From the NCBI RefSeq assembly GCF_029051645.1, contig NZ_JAACFS010000015.1, positions 62,001 through 126,000 of the forward strand: 64,000 nucleotides of DNA, read 5' to 3'. The position numbers and the translations under genes are program-made. Shown in pieces: positions 35,526 to 43,156 of this stretch. This stretch comes from Bradyrhizobium sp. CSA112 (GTDB lineage Bacteria > Pseudomonadota > Alphaproteobacteria > Rhizobiales > Xanthobacteraceae). Numbering within the stretch: the stretch's first letter is position 1; every line of letters starts with the position of its first letter. Below the pieces are notes generated by a model. That model was not told where the DNA came from. It was given only the letters and a program-made list of their open reading frames with translations, and made no database searches.

Positions 35526-36821
35526 ATGCCCGTTCGCCTGGACAGAAGCAGCGCTGATTTCGACCAGCGATTCCAGCAATTCCTCGCCGCCAAGCGCGAG
35601 GTTTCGGCCGATGTCGAGCGCGCCACAAGGGCCATTGTCGATGACGTGGCCGCCCGCGGCGACGCTGCCCTGATCGAGGCGACGAAGAAATTCGACCGGC
35701 TCGAGGTCACGGCCGGCGGCTTGCGCGTGACCGCGGCCGAGATCGACGCCGCGGTAAAGGCCTGCGACGCCGGCACGATCGATGCCCTGAAATTCGCCCG
35801 CGACCGGATCGAGGCCTTTCACCAGCGGCAATTGCCGAAGGACGAGCGCTTCACGGATGCGCTCGGCGTCGAGCTCGGCTGGCGCTGGAGCGCGGTCGAT
35901 GCGGTCGGGCTCTACGTGCCCGGCGGCACCGCGGCCTATCCGTCCTCGGTCTTGATGAATGCGGTGCCGGCCAGGGTCGCCGGCGTGCCGCGGGTGGTGA
36001 TGGTGGTGCCGTCGCCGGGTGGCAAGCTCAATCCGCTGGTGCTGTCGGCCGCCGATCTCGGCGGCGTCTCCGAGATCTATCGCGTCGGCGGCGCGCAGGC
36101 GGTGGCGGCGCTGGCCTACGGCACGGCGACGATCGCGCCGGTCGCCAAGATCGTCGGCCCCGGCAACGCCTATGTCGCCGCCGCCAAGCGGCAGGTGTTC
36201 GGCAAGGTCGGCATCGACATGATCGCCGGCCCCTCGGAAGTGCTCGTCATCGCCGACGATACTGGCAATGCGGGCTGGATCGCCGCCGATCTGCTGGCGC
36301 AGGCCGAGCATGATGCGAGCGCGCAGTCGATCCTGATCACGGACAGCGCGGCGCTCGCCGCTGAGGTCGAACGCGCGGTGGAAGCCCAGCTTGCCACGCT
36401 GCCGCGTGCCGACATCGCGCGCGCCTCGTGGAACGATTTCGGCGCCATCATCATGGTTGAAAAACTCGACGAGGCGGTGGAGCTGGCGAATGCGATCGCC
36501 GCCGAGCACCTGGAAATCATGACCGCGGATGCGGAAGGCCTGTCGGCGAAAGTCCGCAACGCCGGTGCGATCTTCCTCGGCGCCCATACGCCGGAGGCGA
36601 TCGGCGACTACGTCGGCGGCTCCAACCACGTGCTGCCGACGGCGCGTTCGGCGCGGTTTTCGTCCGGACTTGGCGTGCTAGACTTCATGAAGCGCACTTC
36701 GATTCTCAAATGCGGGCCGGACCAGTTGCGCGCGCTGGGGCCTGCCGCGATGACCTTGGGCAAAGCCGAGGGTTTAGACGCCCATTCACGCTCCGTCGGA
36801 TTACGCCTCAATCTGTCATGA
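35526..36821 (+). CDS. hisD: Histidinol dehydrogenase
   Basis: A 431-residue zinc enzyme oxidising L-histidinol to L-histidine in two NAD-dependent steps. Visible family features include GLYVPGGTAAYPSSVLMN, the GPGNAYVAAAKRQVFG segment, the catalytic and zinc-binding QAEHD motif, and the late AEHLEIM and ANHVLPT-like SNHVLPTARSARFSSGL segments. Length is typical. It overlaps the next gene (UPF0262) by four bases (ATGA). Location with murA rather than with other his genes is usual in Rhizobiales. Confidence 0.98.
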   Translation: MPVRLDRSSADFDQRFQQFLAAKREVSADVERATRAIVDDVAARGDAALIEATKKFDRLEVTAGGLRVTAAEIDAAVKACDAGTIDALKFARDRIEAFHQRQLPKDERFTDALGVELGWRWSAVDAVGLYVPGGTAAYPSSVLMNAVPARVAGVPRVVMVVPSPGGKLNPLVLSAADLGGVSEIYRVGGAQAVAALAYGTATIAPVAKIVGPGNAYVAAAKRQVFGKVGIDMIAGPSEVLVIADDTGNAGWIAADLLAQAEHDASAQSILITDSAALAAEVERAVEAQLATLPRADIARASWNDFGAIIMVEKLDEAVELANAIAAEHLEIMTADAEGLSAKVRNAGAIFLGAHTPEAIGDYVGGSNHVLPTARSARFSSGLGVLDFMKRTSILKCGPDQLRALGPAAMTLGKAEGLDAHSRSVGLRLNLS

Positions 36822-37321
36822 ACAAGCCGCCGCCAGACGATGACCAGCACAACCGCATCGTCGCGGTGACGCTCGACGAGGAATCGATCGGGCGCTCCGG
36901 GCCCGATATCGAGCATGAGCGCGCGATCGCGATCTACGATTTGATCGAGCAGAACCTGTTCGCGCCGGAAGGCACAGTGCAGGGGCCGTACACGCTGCAC
37001 ATCGCGATTACCGGCAACCGGCTGATGTTCGACATCCGCCGCGAGGACGGCGCGCCTGTCGTGGCTCACCTGTTGTCGCTGACGCCGTTCCGGCGGATCG
37101 TGAAGGACTATTTCATGATCTGCGACAGCTACTACCAGGCGATCCGCACCGCCACGCCCGACAAGATCGAGGCGATCGACATGGGCCGTCGCGGCATCCA
37201 TGACGAGGGCTCGCGCACGCTACAGGAGCGGCTGAAGGGCAAGGTGCGGATCGATTTCGAAACCGCGCGGCGGCTGTTCACGCTGATCTGCGTGCTGCAC
37301 TGGAAGGGGCAGGACGCATGA
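36818..37321 (+). CDS. UPF0262 family protein
   Basis: A 167-residue cytoplasmic protein of the alphaproteobacterial UPF0262 family. Recognisable stretches are RIVAVTLDEESIGRSGPDIE, ERAIAIYDLIEQN, YTLHIAITGNRLMFDI and GRRGIHDEGS. The true start is the ATG overlapping the hisD stop; an upstream in-frame start would lie inside hisD. Function unknown. Its conserved place between hisD and the phosphatase gene suggests a single operon. Confidence 0.92.
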   Translation: MNKPPPDDDQHNRIVAVTLDEESIGRSGPDIEHERAIAIYDLIEQNLFAPEGTVQGPYTLHIAITGNRLMFDIRREDGAPVVAHLLSLTPFRRIVKDYFMICDSYYQAIRTATPDKIEAIDMGRRGIHDEGSRTLQERLKGKVRIDFETARRLFTLICVLHWKGQDA

Positions 37322-37351
37322 CGCCGAAACGTCAGAGAGAAGCCTGACCGC

Positions 37352-37819
37352 ATGGAGGCGCCGCCCCGCGCGCGCAATCCGCAGGCCGTGCTGTTCGCAT
37401 GCGGCCTGAACAGCGTCCGTTCGCCGATGGCGGCGAGCCTGTTGCAGCAGATGTTCCCGCAGGCGCTCTATGTGAAATCCGCCGGCGTCAAGAAGGGCGA
37501 ACTCGATCCGTTCGCGGTCGCCGTGATGGCGGAACTCGGCCAGGATATTTCCAGCCACAAGCCCATGACATTCGAGGAATTGGACGATTGGGAGGGACTC
37601 AATTTCGATCTCATCATCACGCTGTCACCCGAGGCGCACCACAAGGCGCTGGAGCTGACGCGGACGCTTGCCGCCGATGTCGAGTATTGGCCGACGCCAG
37701 ATCCGACCGGCATGGAAGGCAACCGCGAGCAGAAGCTGCAAGCCTATCGCGAAGTCTGCGACGGACTGTCGATGCGCATCCGCCGCCGATTTGCCAAAGC
37801 CGGCGCGGCGAGCGGGTAG
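37352..37819 (+). CDS. Low-molecular-weight protein-tyrosine-phosphatase / arsenate-reductase-fold protein
   Basis: A 155-residue protein with the low-MW phosphatase P-loop in the form Cx5R (CGLNSVRSPMA near residues 14-25) and a late general-acid aspartate in WPTPDPTG. Homologues sit at the same place in most Rhizobiales. It may be a phosphotyrosine phosphatase or an arsenate-reductase-like protein; the second cysteine of arsenate reductases is not evident, favouring a phosphatase. It begins 30 bases after UPF0262 and is probably in the same operon. Confidence 0.88.
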   Translation: MEAPPRARNPQAVLFACGLNSVRSPMAASLLQQMFPQALYVKSAGVKKGELDPFAVAVMAELGQDISSHKPMTFEELDDWEGLNFDLIITLSPEAHHKALELTRTLAADVEYWPTPDPTGMEGNREQKLQAYREVCDGLSMRIRRRFAKAGAASG

Positions 37820-37830
37820 TCACTGTCGCG

Positions 37831-37958
37831 GTCGTCCCTGCGACGAACGCAGGGACCCATACGCCGTGACCGTGCGAATTTAAGGAAGTGCCAGTCGCCG
37901 ACTGTCGTTTCAATGACATCGGCCTGTGCTTATGGGTCCCTGCGTTCGCAGGGACAAC
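37831..37958. repeat. Dispersed palindromic repeat, family E
   Basis: A 128-base imperfect palindrome with outer arms GTCGTCCCTGCGACGAACGC / GCGTTCGCAGGGACAAC and AGGGACCCAT / ATGGGTCCCT. It lies between the phosphatase gene and maf, where many Rhizobiales carry infA. A second copy is at 46071. Confidence 0.88.
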
Positions 37959-38071
37959 GAAAGAATCGAAGTTCCATCAATCACTTGTTGCCCGGTTGTG
38001 GAATGGAGTGCCTTCCGATAGGTTCCCGCGCGCGCGTCCTTCCGAATCCTTTTTCCACGACAAAATCCAGC

Positions 38072-38695
38072 ATGCTTGGCCGTCCCAAACTCGTTCTTGC
38101 TTCCGGTTCGCCGCGGCGGCTCAGCCTGCTCAACCAGGCCGGCATCGAGCCTGACGCGCTGCGCCCTGCAGATGTCGACGAGACCCCGAGGCGGGGCGAG
38201 CTGCCGCGCGCCTGTGCCAATCGGCTGGCGCGGGCCAAGGCCGATGCGGCGCTGAAATCGGTGAAGCTCGACGACGAGCTGCGCGGCGCCTTCATCCTCG
38301 CCGCCGATACGGTGGTCGCGGTCGGCCGCCGCATTCTGCCCAAGGCCAACCTGGTCGATGAAGCCGCGCAGTGCCTTCGGCTGCTGTCGGGGCGCAATCA
38401 CCGCGTCTACACCGCGATCTGCCTGGTGACGCCGAAGGAGGCGTTCCGCCAGCGCCTGATCGAAACCCGCGTCCGCTTCAAGCGTTTGAGCGAGGATGAC
38501 ATCCAGGCTTATATCGGCTCCGGCGAATGGCGCGGCAAAGCCGGCGGCTACGCCGTGCAGGGCATCGCCGGATCGTTCGTGGTCAAGATGGTCGGTTCCT
38601 ACTCTAACGTGGTCGGGCTGCCGCTCTACGAATCGGTCACGCTGCTCGGCGGGGAGGGCTTCCCGATCCGGTTCGGCTGGCTCAATGCCAGTTGA
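38072..38695 (+). CDS. maf: Maf-like nucleoside triphosphate pyrophosphatase
   Basis: A 207-residue cytoplasmic Maf/Ham1-fold enzyme that hydrolyses non-canonical or methylated nucleoside triphosphates to monophosphates. Family motifs are ASGSPRRLSLL near the N-terminus, the ADTVVAVGRRIL segment with the catalytic aspartate, AAQCLRLLSGRNHRVYTA, and AGGYAVQGIAGSFV. The start at ATG 38072 is fixed by the SGSPRR alignment. The stop overlaps yacG by 11 bases. Confidence 0.95.
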   Translation: MLGRPKLVLASGSPRRLSLLNQAGIEPDALRPADVDETPRRGELPRACANRLARAKADAALKSVKLDDELRGAFILAADTVVAVGRRILPKANLVDEAAQCLRLLSGRNHRVYTAICLVTPKEAFRQRLIETRVRFKRLSEDDIQAYIGSGEWRGKAGGYAVQGIAGSFVVKMVGSYSNVVGLPLYESVTLLGGEGFPIRFGWLNAS

Positions 38696-38894
38696 CGGCC
38701 CCAAAGATGCTGGCAGGCCCAAGGATGCCGGCGGAAAGCCGCCGCCGAAACCCTGCCCGGTCTGCGGCAAGCCGGCGAATCCCGCCACACTGCCGTTCTG
38801 TTCCAGCCGCTGCCGGGACGTCGATCTGAACCGCTGGCTGTCCGACAAATACGTCATCCCCGGCCGCGACACCGACCCCGAGGACGCCGAATAA
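38685..38894 (+). CDS. yacG: DNA gyrase inhibitor YacG (zinc ribbon)
   Basis: A 69-residue protein with four cysteines in the YacG pattern CPVCGKP and FCSSRCRDVDLNRWL, which bind one zinc ion. In E. coli YacG binds GyrB and inhibits gyrase. A 20-residue Lys/Pro/Gly-rich extension precedes the zinc ribbon. It overlaps the end of maf by 11 bases in another frame, a conserved arrangement, and is followed by tRNA-Phe. Confidence 0.94.
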   Translation: MPVDGPKDAGRPKDAGGKPPPKPCPVCGKPANPATLPFCSSRCRDVDLNRWLSDKYVIPGRDTDPEDAE

Positions 38895-39064
38895 TCGAGA
38901 TTCCCCAGTAATTTGGTGATAGCGCTGGAGTCGGGCCGCGCCCAGCGAAGCCATCCGTCGTCGCCCTTCGGGCTATGCCGGACAGGAAGGCGAAGCTGGG
39001 TGGACAGGTGCGTCCGACCTCTCTATAAACCGCCCGCTCGCCCGGCCTTTGGGCCTTCGAGTAT

Positions 39065-39140
39065 GCCCAGGTAGCTCAGTTGGTAGAGCATGCGACTGAA
39101 AATCGCAGTGTCGGTGGTTCGATCCCGCCCCTGGGCACCA
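39065..39140 (+). tRNA. tRNA-Phe (anticodon GAA)
   Basis: A 76-base gene with encoded CCA. Acceptor stem GCCCAGG/CCTGGGC, D arm AGCTCAGTTGGTAGAGC, anticodon loop CTGAAAA (GAA) and T arm with GGTTCGATCC are complete. It closes the murA-yacG block, as in other Rhizobiales. Confidence 0.97.
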
Positions 39141-39308
39141 TTTCCATTTGCCTAAGCGAGCGCGCCGCAGGCTCTTTCTGACACAAAGCGGTCCGCCATC
39201 TGCTTTGAACCGTCGTGACAAATCGTTCATCGACCCAAATCGGACAGGCGATGCGTGCCGCATGTACCAGGCGCAATGCATCAGGATCCGTCCGGCCGCG
39301 CCGAGAGA

Positions 39309-39860
39309 TCAGCGCTCCAGCCTTTTCCTGGTCGAGCGAAGGATATTGTCTGATAGCTTGGGATCGCTTACGGCGCGGGCGAGCACGAGCGCCCCGACCA
39401 AAGAGGCGAGGGTCGCGAGCGCCTCCTCATCGCGCTGGCGTTGCTTGATCCCGGAACCCATTCGGCCACTCAGCCAGCCGGCCATGGCCCTCAAGCCGGC
39501 TGTGAAGCGCTGTTGCACGCCCTGGCTTTGGCGCGGCATCTCGCAACACAAAGCTGCAAAGGGACAGCCGCTTCCCGGCGCGTCCCGATGCGCCGCCGAG
39601 AGGTATTCTGAAACGTAGCCGCCGAGAGTAGACACCTCACCCAGCTCTTTCCCTTTGGCGGCTATCGCGTCGGCCACCGCTTCTTCGATAAGCCGCTCCT
39701 TGGACCCAAACTGACTGTAGAGGCTGCCGTGGGTCATCCCGGCCGCTTCGGTCAGCGCGTCAACGCCTACGCCGGAGATGCCACGTTCGCGCATGAGGCG
39801 CGACGCGGCCTCGAGAATTCGTTCGCGGTTTTCAGCCGCCTTTTCCTTGGAAACACGCAT
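39309..39860 (-). CDS. TetR-family transcriptional regulator
   Basis: A 183-residue repressor. The N-terminal helix-turn-helix (RERILEAASRLMRERGISGV, then LTEAAGMTHGSLYSQFGSKE) is a textbook TetR domain; the C-terminal ligand domain contains GSGCPFAALCCEM, typical of the subgroup with a C-terminal TetR_C domain that responds to electrophiles or quinones. It starts at ATG 39860. It is divergent from the SDR/quinone-oxidoreductase operon, with palindromic candidate operators in between, and so is very likely the operon repressor. Confidence 0.9.
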   Translation of the reverse strand: MRVSKEKAAENRERILEAASRLMRERGISGVGVDALTEAAGMTHGSLYSQFGSKERLIEEAVADAIAAKGKELGEVSTLGGYVSEYLSAAHRDAPGSGCPFAALCCEMPRQSQGVQQRFTAGLRAMAGWLSGRMGSGIKQRQRDEEALATLASLVGALVLARAVSDPKLSDNILRSTRKRLER

Positions 39861-39901
39861 ACCGCCGATCTTAAGCCGGTGGCGGGTCTTGACAAGTATA
39901 A

Positions 39902-39936
39902 TTACGATCGTCATCTTATAATAATTACGATCGTAA
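39902..39936. promoter_or_regulatory. Candidate TetR operators in the divergent promoter
   Basis: A perfect 12-base palindrome TTACGATCGTAA (39925-39936) and a near copy TTACGATCGTCA (39902-39913) are spaced 23 bases apart centre to centre, about two helical turns. A TATAAT hexamer (39917-39922) lies between them and a TTGACA at 39889-39894. The layout fits repression of both the TetR gene and the SDR operon. Confidence 0.65.
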
Positions 39937-40029
39937 CTAAAAATGCGCTGAAATCGAGCAGCGAACCGATGCAGGCGTCTGTAGGCAATTTGATCGTGCC
40001 CCGCCGTCCGGCGTCATCAGGAGAAGTAG

Positions 40030-40887
40030 ATGGTTAAGCCTAAGGGGAAAATTGCGCTCGTTACAGGCGCCTCGTCAGGCATCGGCGAGGCCACGGCGGA
40101 GCGGCTCGCGAAAGCCGGCTACAAGGTATACGGTACCAGCAGACGGGGAGCCCAGGCCGGCACGCGTTCGTTCGAGATGCTGCCGCTCGACGTGACCAGC
40201 GATGAATCCGTGGAGGCGGCCGTCAGCGAAGTGATGCGGCGAGACGGCCGCATCGATCTGCTCGTGAACAACGCCGGCTTCGGTGTTGCCCCCGCCGGAG
40301 CGGAAGAGAGCTCGATCGATCAGGCCCGATCGATCTTCGAGACGAATTTTTTCGGGCTGGTTCGGATGACGCGCGCCGTCGTGCCTCACATGCGACGCCA
40401 AGGGAGTGGTCGCATCATCAACATCGGCTCCGTGCTTGGCTTTCTACCGATGCCGTATGGCGCGCTCTATGCCGCAACCAAGCACGCGGTGGAAGGTTAT
40501 TCGGAATCGCTCGACCATGAACTGCGCACGAGGGGGATCCGGGTCTCGGTTGTCGAGCCTGCGTACACGAAGACGCCATTCGACGCGAACTTCATGGAGC
40601 CGGATGCCAGGCTCGATGAGTATCGCGAGGCCCGTGCGGGCGTGAACAAGAGGGTGAATGAGGTCATGGCAACTGCCGAAGAGCCAGGCGTGGTTGCCGA
40701 CACGGTGCTAACAGCGGCCAGCGCGGCGCACCCGAAGGTCCGATACGCGGCCGGCAGGCTCGCGAAGCGCCTGCGCTTTCTTCGCAGATTTGCGCCGGCT
40801 GGCCTGGTGGATGCGGGGATACGAAAGGACCTGCGGCTTGATGCGCTAATGGCGTCGCAGCCTCCCCGCACCGCTCGAGCTTTCTGA
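40030..40887 (+). CDS. Short-chain dehydrogenase/reductase (SDR)
   Basis: A 285-residue NAD(P)-dependent oxidoreductase of the classical SDR type. The cofactor motif TGASSGIGEA is at about residues 11-20, NNAGFGV in the middle, the catalytic serine in NIGSVLGF and the YAATKHA (YxxxK) active site. The basic residue after the first strand region (GTSRRG) suggests NADPH preference. AGGAG precedes ATG 40030. It is the first gene of a TetR-controlled operon with a quinone-oxidoreductase-like gene and another SDR; the substrate is unknown. Confidence 0.92.
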   Translation: MVKPKGKIALVTGASSGIGEATAERLAKAGYKVYGTSRRGAQAGTRSFEMLPLDVTSDESVEAAVSEVMRRDGRIDLLVNNAGFGVAPAGAEESSIDQARSIFETNFFGLVRMTRAVVPHMRRQGSGRIINIGSVLGFLPMPYGALYAATKHAVEGYSESLDHELRTRGIRVSVVEPAYTKTPFDANFMEPDARLDEYREARAGVNKRVNEVMATAEEPGVVADTVLTAASAAHPKVRYAAGRLAKRLRFLRRFAPAGLVDAGIRKDLRLDALMASQPPRTARAF

Positions 40888-40960
40888 CGGCGTGCGGCCG
40901 GTGCAAGCGCCGACTGCCGTCATCACAGCCAAGACCGGAACATCTCCGGCACGGGGACAC

Positions 40961-41893
40961 ATGAGAGCACTTGTCTTAAAGCGTTATGGCAGAGCGGATC
41001 AGGTCGCGTTCGTTGATACGCCTCGGCCAGTGCCCAAGCCGGACGAGATTCTCGTTCAGGTTCACGCGGCCGGTTTGAATCCCATCGACAACATGATTCC
41101 GAAAGGAACGTTCAAGCCCATCCTCCGGCTTCAGCTACCAGCCACGCTGGGCAGCGATCTGGCCGGTGTCGTGGTGGAGGTGGGAAGTCGCGTGACTCGC
41201 TTCAAGCCGGGCGACGCCGTCTTCGCCAGCATCTTCGACCTGAACGGCACGGGCGCTCTCGCCGAATTTGCACTTGTGCCCGAGAGCGCCGCCGCGCTCA
41301 AGCCGGCAAATCTGGACTTCGTGCAGGCAGCCTCGATCCCGATGGTCGGACTGACGTCGTGGCAAGCGCTCAAGGAGCGTATGCGCCTCAAGCCAGGTCA
41401 AAGGTTGTTCGTCCCCGCGGGGGCCGGCGGTATTGGTACGTTCGCGATCCAGTTCGCGAAATACCTCGGAGCAAGGGTGGGGACGACGACAAGTACGGGA
41501 AATGTGGATCTGGTCCGGAGCCTCGGAGCCGACGAGGTGGTTGATTACAAGAAGCAACAATTTGAGGAAGTGCTGCAGGACTACGATGCCGTGCTGGGTA
41601 CAGTCAGGGGCGATGCGATCGAGAAATCCCTTCGGATACTGAAGCCCGGGAGCACTGTCGTCTCGCTCATTGGGCCACCGGACGCCGCATTCGCTCGCGC
41701 CCGAGGTATGAACTTTTTCATGGTGTTCGTGTTCGGGTTGCTGAGCCGCAAGATAATTCGCCACGCCAAGAAACGCGGCGTCGCGTATTCGTTCTTGTTC
41801 GTACATCCAGACGGCAGCCAGCTCGCGGAGATCGGTGAGCTTCTCAAGGCAGGGCGCATCCGGCCGGTGAATCGACAAGGTATTTTCATTTGA
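40961..41893 (+). CDS. Quinone-oxidoreductase-like NADP-dependent dehydrogenase, C-terminus frameshifted
   Basis: As read, a 310-residue zinc-independent MDR protein with AAGLNPIDNMIPKG, the GDAVFAS segment and the NADPH motif AGAGGIGTFAIQFAK. The reading frame ends early: after GRIRPVNRQGIFI comes a stop, but the +1-shifted frame continues VREALAYLEKGRAKGKVVVQ and stops at 41964-41966, which is the normal end of this family. Removing one A at about 41870 (GTGAATCGAC to GTGATCGAC) restores IRPVIDKVFSFEQVREAL. So the gene has lost its natural last helix, or there is a sequencing error. ATG 40961 is chosen over 40892. Confidence 0.85.
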   Translation: MRALVLKRYGRADQVAFVDTPRPVPKPDEILVQVHAAGLNPIDNMIPKGTFKPILRLQLPATLGSDLAGVVVEVGSRVTRFKPGDAVFASIFDLNGTGALAEFALVPESAAALKPANLDFVQAASIPMVGLTSWQALKERMRLKPGQRLFVPAGAGGIGTFAIQFAKYLGARVGTTTSTGNVDLVRSLGADEVVDYKKQQFEEVLQDYDAVLGTVRGDAIEKSLRILKPGSTVVSLIGPPDAAFARARGMNFFMVFVFGLLSRKIIRHAKKRGVAYSFLFVHPDGSQLAEIGELLKAGRIRPVNRQGIFI

Positions 41894-42026
41894 ACAGGTG
41901 AGGGAGGCGCTTGCGTATCTCGAGAAGGGGCGGGCCAAGGGGAAGGTCGTTGTCCAGATGAGGTAACGGCGTCGAAAGGAATCACTGACGGAGCAGGACG
42001 TAATGTCACCGCAGCAAGGAGATCCG

Positions 42027-42839
42027 ATGCCGCAAGATCACATTCGAGCACGCAACATGACTCAATCCGACAGAGACGAAATCCAACCTACCGTCCAGGG
42101 CGTTGCGCTCATTGTCGGGGGCGGCCCGGGCATCAGCTCAAGCTGCGCCAGGCTGTTCGCGGAAAACGGCATGCGTGTCGGCGTCGCAGCCAGGAATCCA
42201 GAAAAGGCGGTTCTTGAGACTCTCGAGAAGATGCATGGCGTACGCCGATACGCCTGCGATGCAAGCGAACCGGCGGCCGTTGAGCGGTTGTTCGAGAACG
42301 TCGTTCGAGACATGGGGATGCCGAGGCTTGTCGTGCATAACATCGATGGCCGCGTTCCTGGCATTTTCCGCAAGAGCGTTGTCGAAGCCGACCCGGTCAT
42401 GGCGTTCGAAACGCTTCGAAACGCGGCGTTCAGCGCGTTACTGGTAGGTCAGCAGGCAGCTCGACTCATGCTGGGAAACCAACCCGACGCCAACGGCGCC
42501 AAAGGAACGATCATCTTCACGAACGCCAGCGCGGCGCTGAAAGGCTTCCCATCGAGCGGCGCCTTTGCAATGGCGTGTCATGCCAAGTCCGGACTCGCGC
42601 AGAGCATGGCAAGAGAACTGATGCCGCAGGGTATCCACGTCGCGAATGTGCCGATCGACGCCGCGATCGGCTGGACTCAGGAGGACGGGACCCGTGCGCA
42701 CCGGCTGGCGGGAACGACTGTCGACGACAACATGGCCGACCCCGACCATATCGCCGAAACCTATCTGCAACTGCACCGCCAGCATCGGTCGACATGGGCG
42801 TTCGAAGTCGTGCTCCGACCGTGGGTCGAGAAATGGTGA
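42027..42839 (+). CDS. Atypical SDR-family protein lacking the catalytic tyrosine
   Basis: A 270-residue Rossmann-fold protein. The cofactor-binding loop reads GGGPGISSSCARLFAENG. The middle has ARNPEKAVLETLEKM and the serine region TNASAALKG, but the YxxxK position reads CHAK (in FAMACHAKSGLAQSM), so the usual catalytic Tyr is absent and Lys is retained. ATG 42027 has AAGGAG five bases upstream and is preferred to 42003. It is the third gene of the TetR-associated operon. It may be a non-catalytic or altered reductase. Confidence 0.85.
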   Translation: MPQDHIRARNMTQSDRDEIQPTVQGVALIVGGGPGISSSCARLFAENGMRVGVAARNPEKAVLETLEKMHGVRRYACDASEPAAVERLFENVVRDMGMPRLVVHNIDGRVPGIFRKSVVEADPVMAFETLRNAAFSALLVGQQAARLMLGNQPDANGAKGTIIFTNASAALKGFPSSGAFAMACHAKSGLAQSMARELMPQGIHVANVPIDAAIGWTQEDGTRAHRLAGTTVDDNMADPDHIAETYLQLHRQHRSTWAFEVVLRPWVEKW

Positions 42840-42852
42840 CCAGCAAGTGTAG

Positions 42853-42885
42853 CCCGGATGAGTGAAACGACATCCGGGTTTGGTT
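42853..42885 (+). terminator. Hairpin after the SDR operon, possible terminator
   Basis: An eight-base perfect stem CCCGGATG / CATCCGGG with a ten-base loop lies 13 bases after the SDR stop and is followed by TTTGGTT. It also resembles a dispersed Bradyrhizobiaceae hairpin (AGCCCGG...CCGGGTT), so it may be repeat-derived. Confidence 0.5.
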
Positions 42886-43000
42886 ATATCAATTAAGTGT
42901 CACCGTGATCCCTCGTTCATGGCACCAGACCCCGCGGCAGCATTCGTAATGCGGCGTCGCCGATCGAAAATATTTGACATCGAGCACTCGATCGGATCGA

Positions 43001-43026
43001 GGAACTCAGCAAAGCATCTGCGCGTT
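43001..43026 (+). promoter_or_regulatory. Candidate EcfG-type promoter before the serine hydrolase gene
   Basis: GGAAC (43001-43005), a 17-base spacer and CGTT (43023-43026) match the consensus of general-stress sigma factor EcfG promoters of alphaproteobacteria. The hydrolase start at 43157 is about 130 bases downstream. The rest of the 42886-43156 gap contains no recognisable gene. Confidence 0.45.
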
Positions 43027-43156
43027 TGCGCTCGTGGTGGTGTGCGGGCCGCCACTGCACGGTGCGGACCGACTATGGCGTTTGCATCAATCGCTGGATC
43101 GTCCGACCGGCGTGGCCGCTGCAGGCTATCGCAGCAAATGTCCAAAGGTAACGCTC

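Noticed and set aside
35331..36629. Minus-strand frame of 432 codons opposite hisD
   Set aside because: Antisense of hisD with His/Arg/Asp-rich composition.
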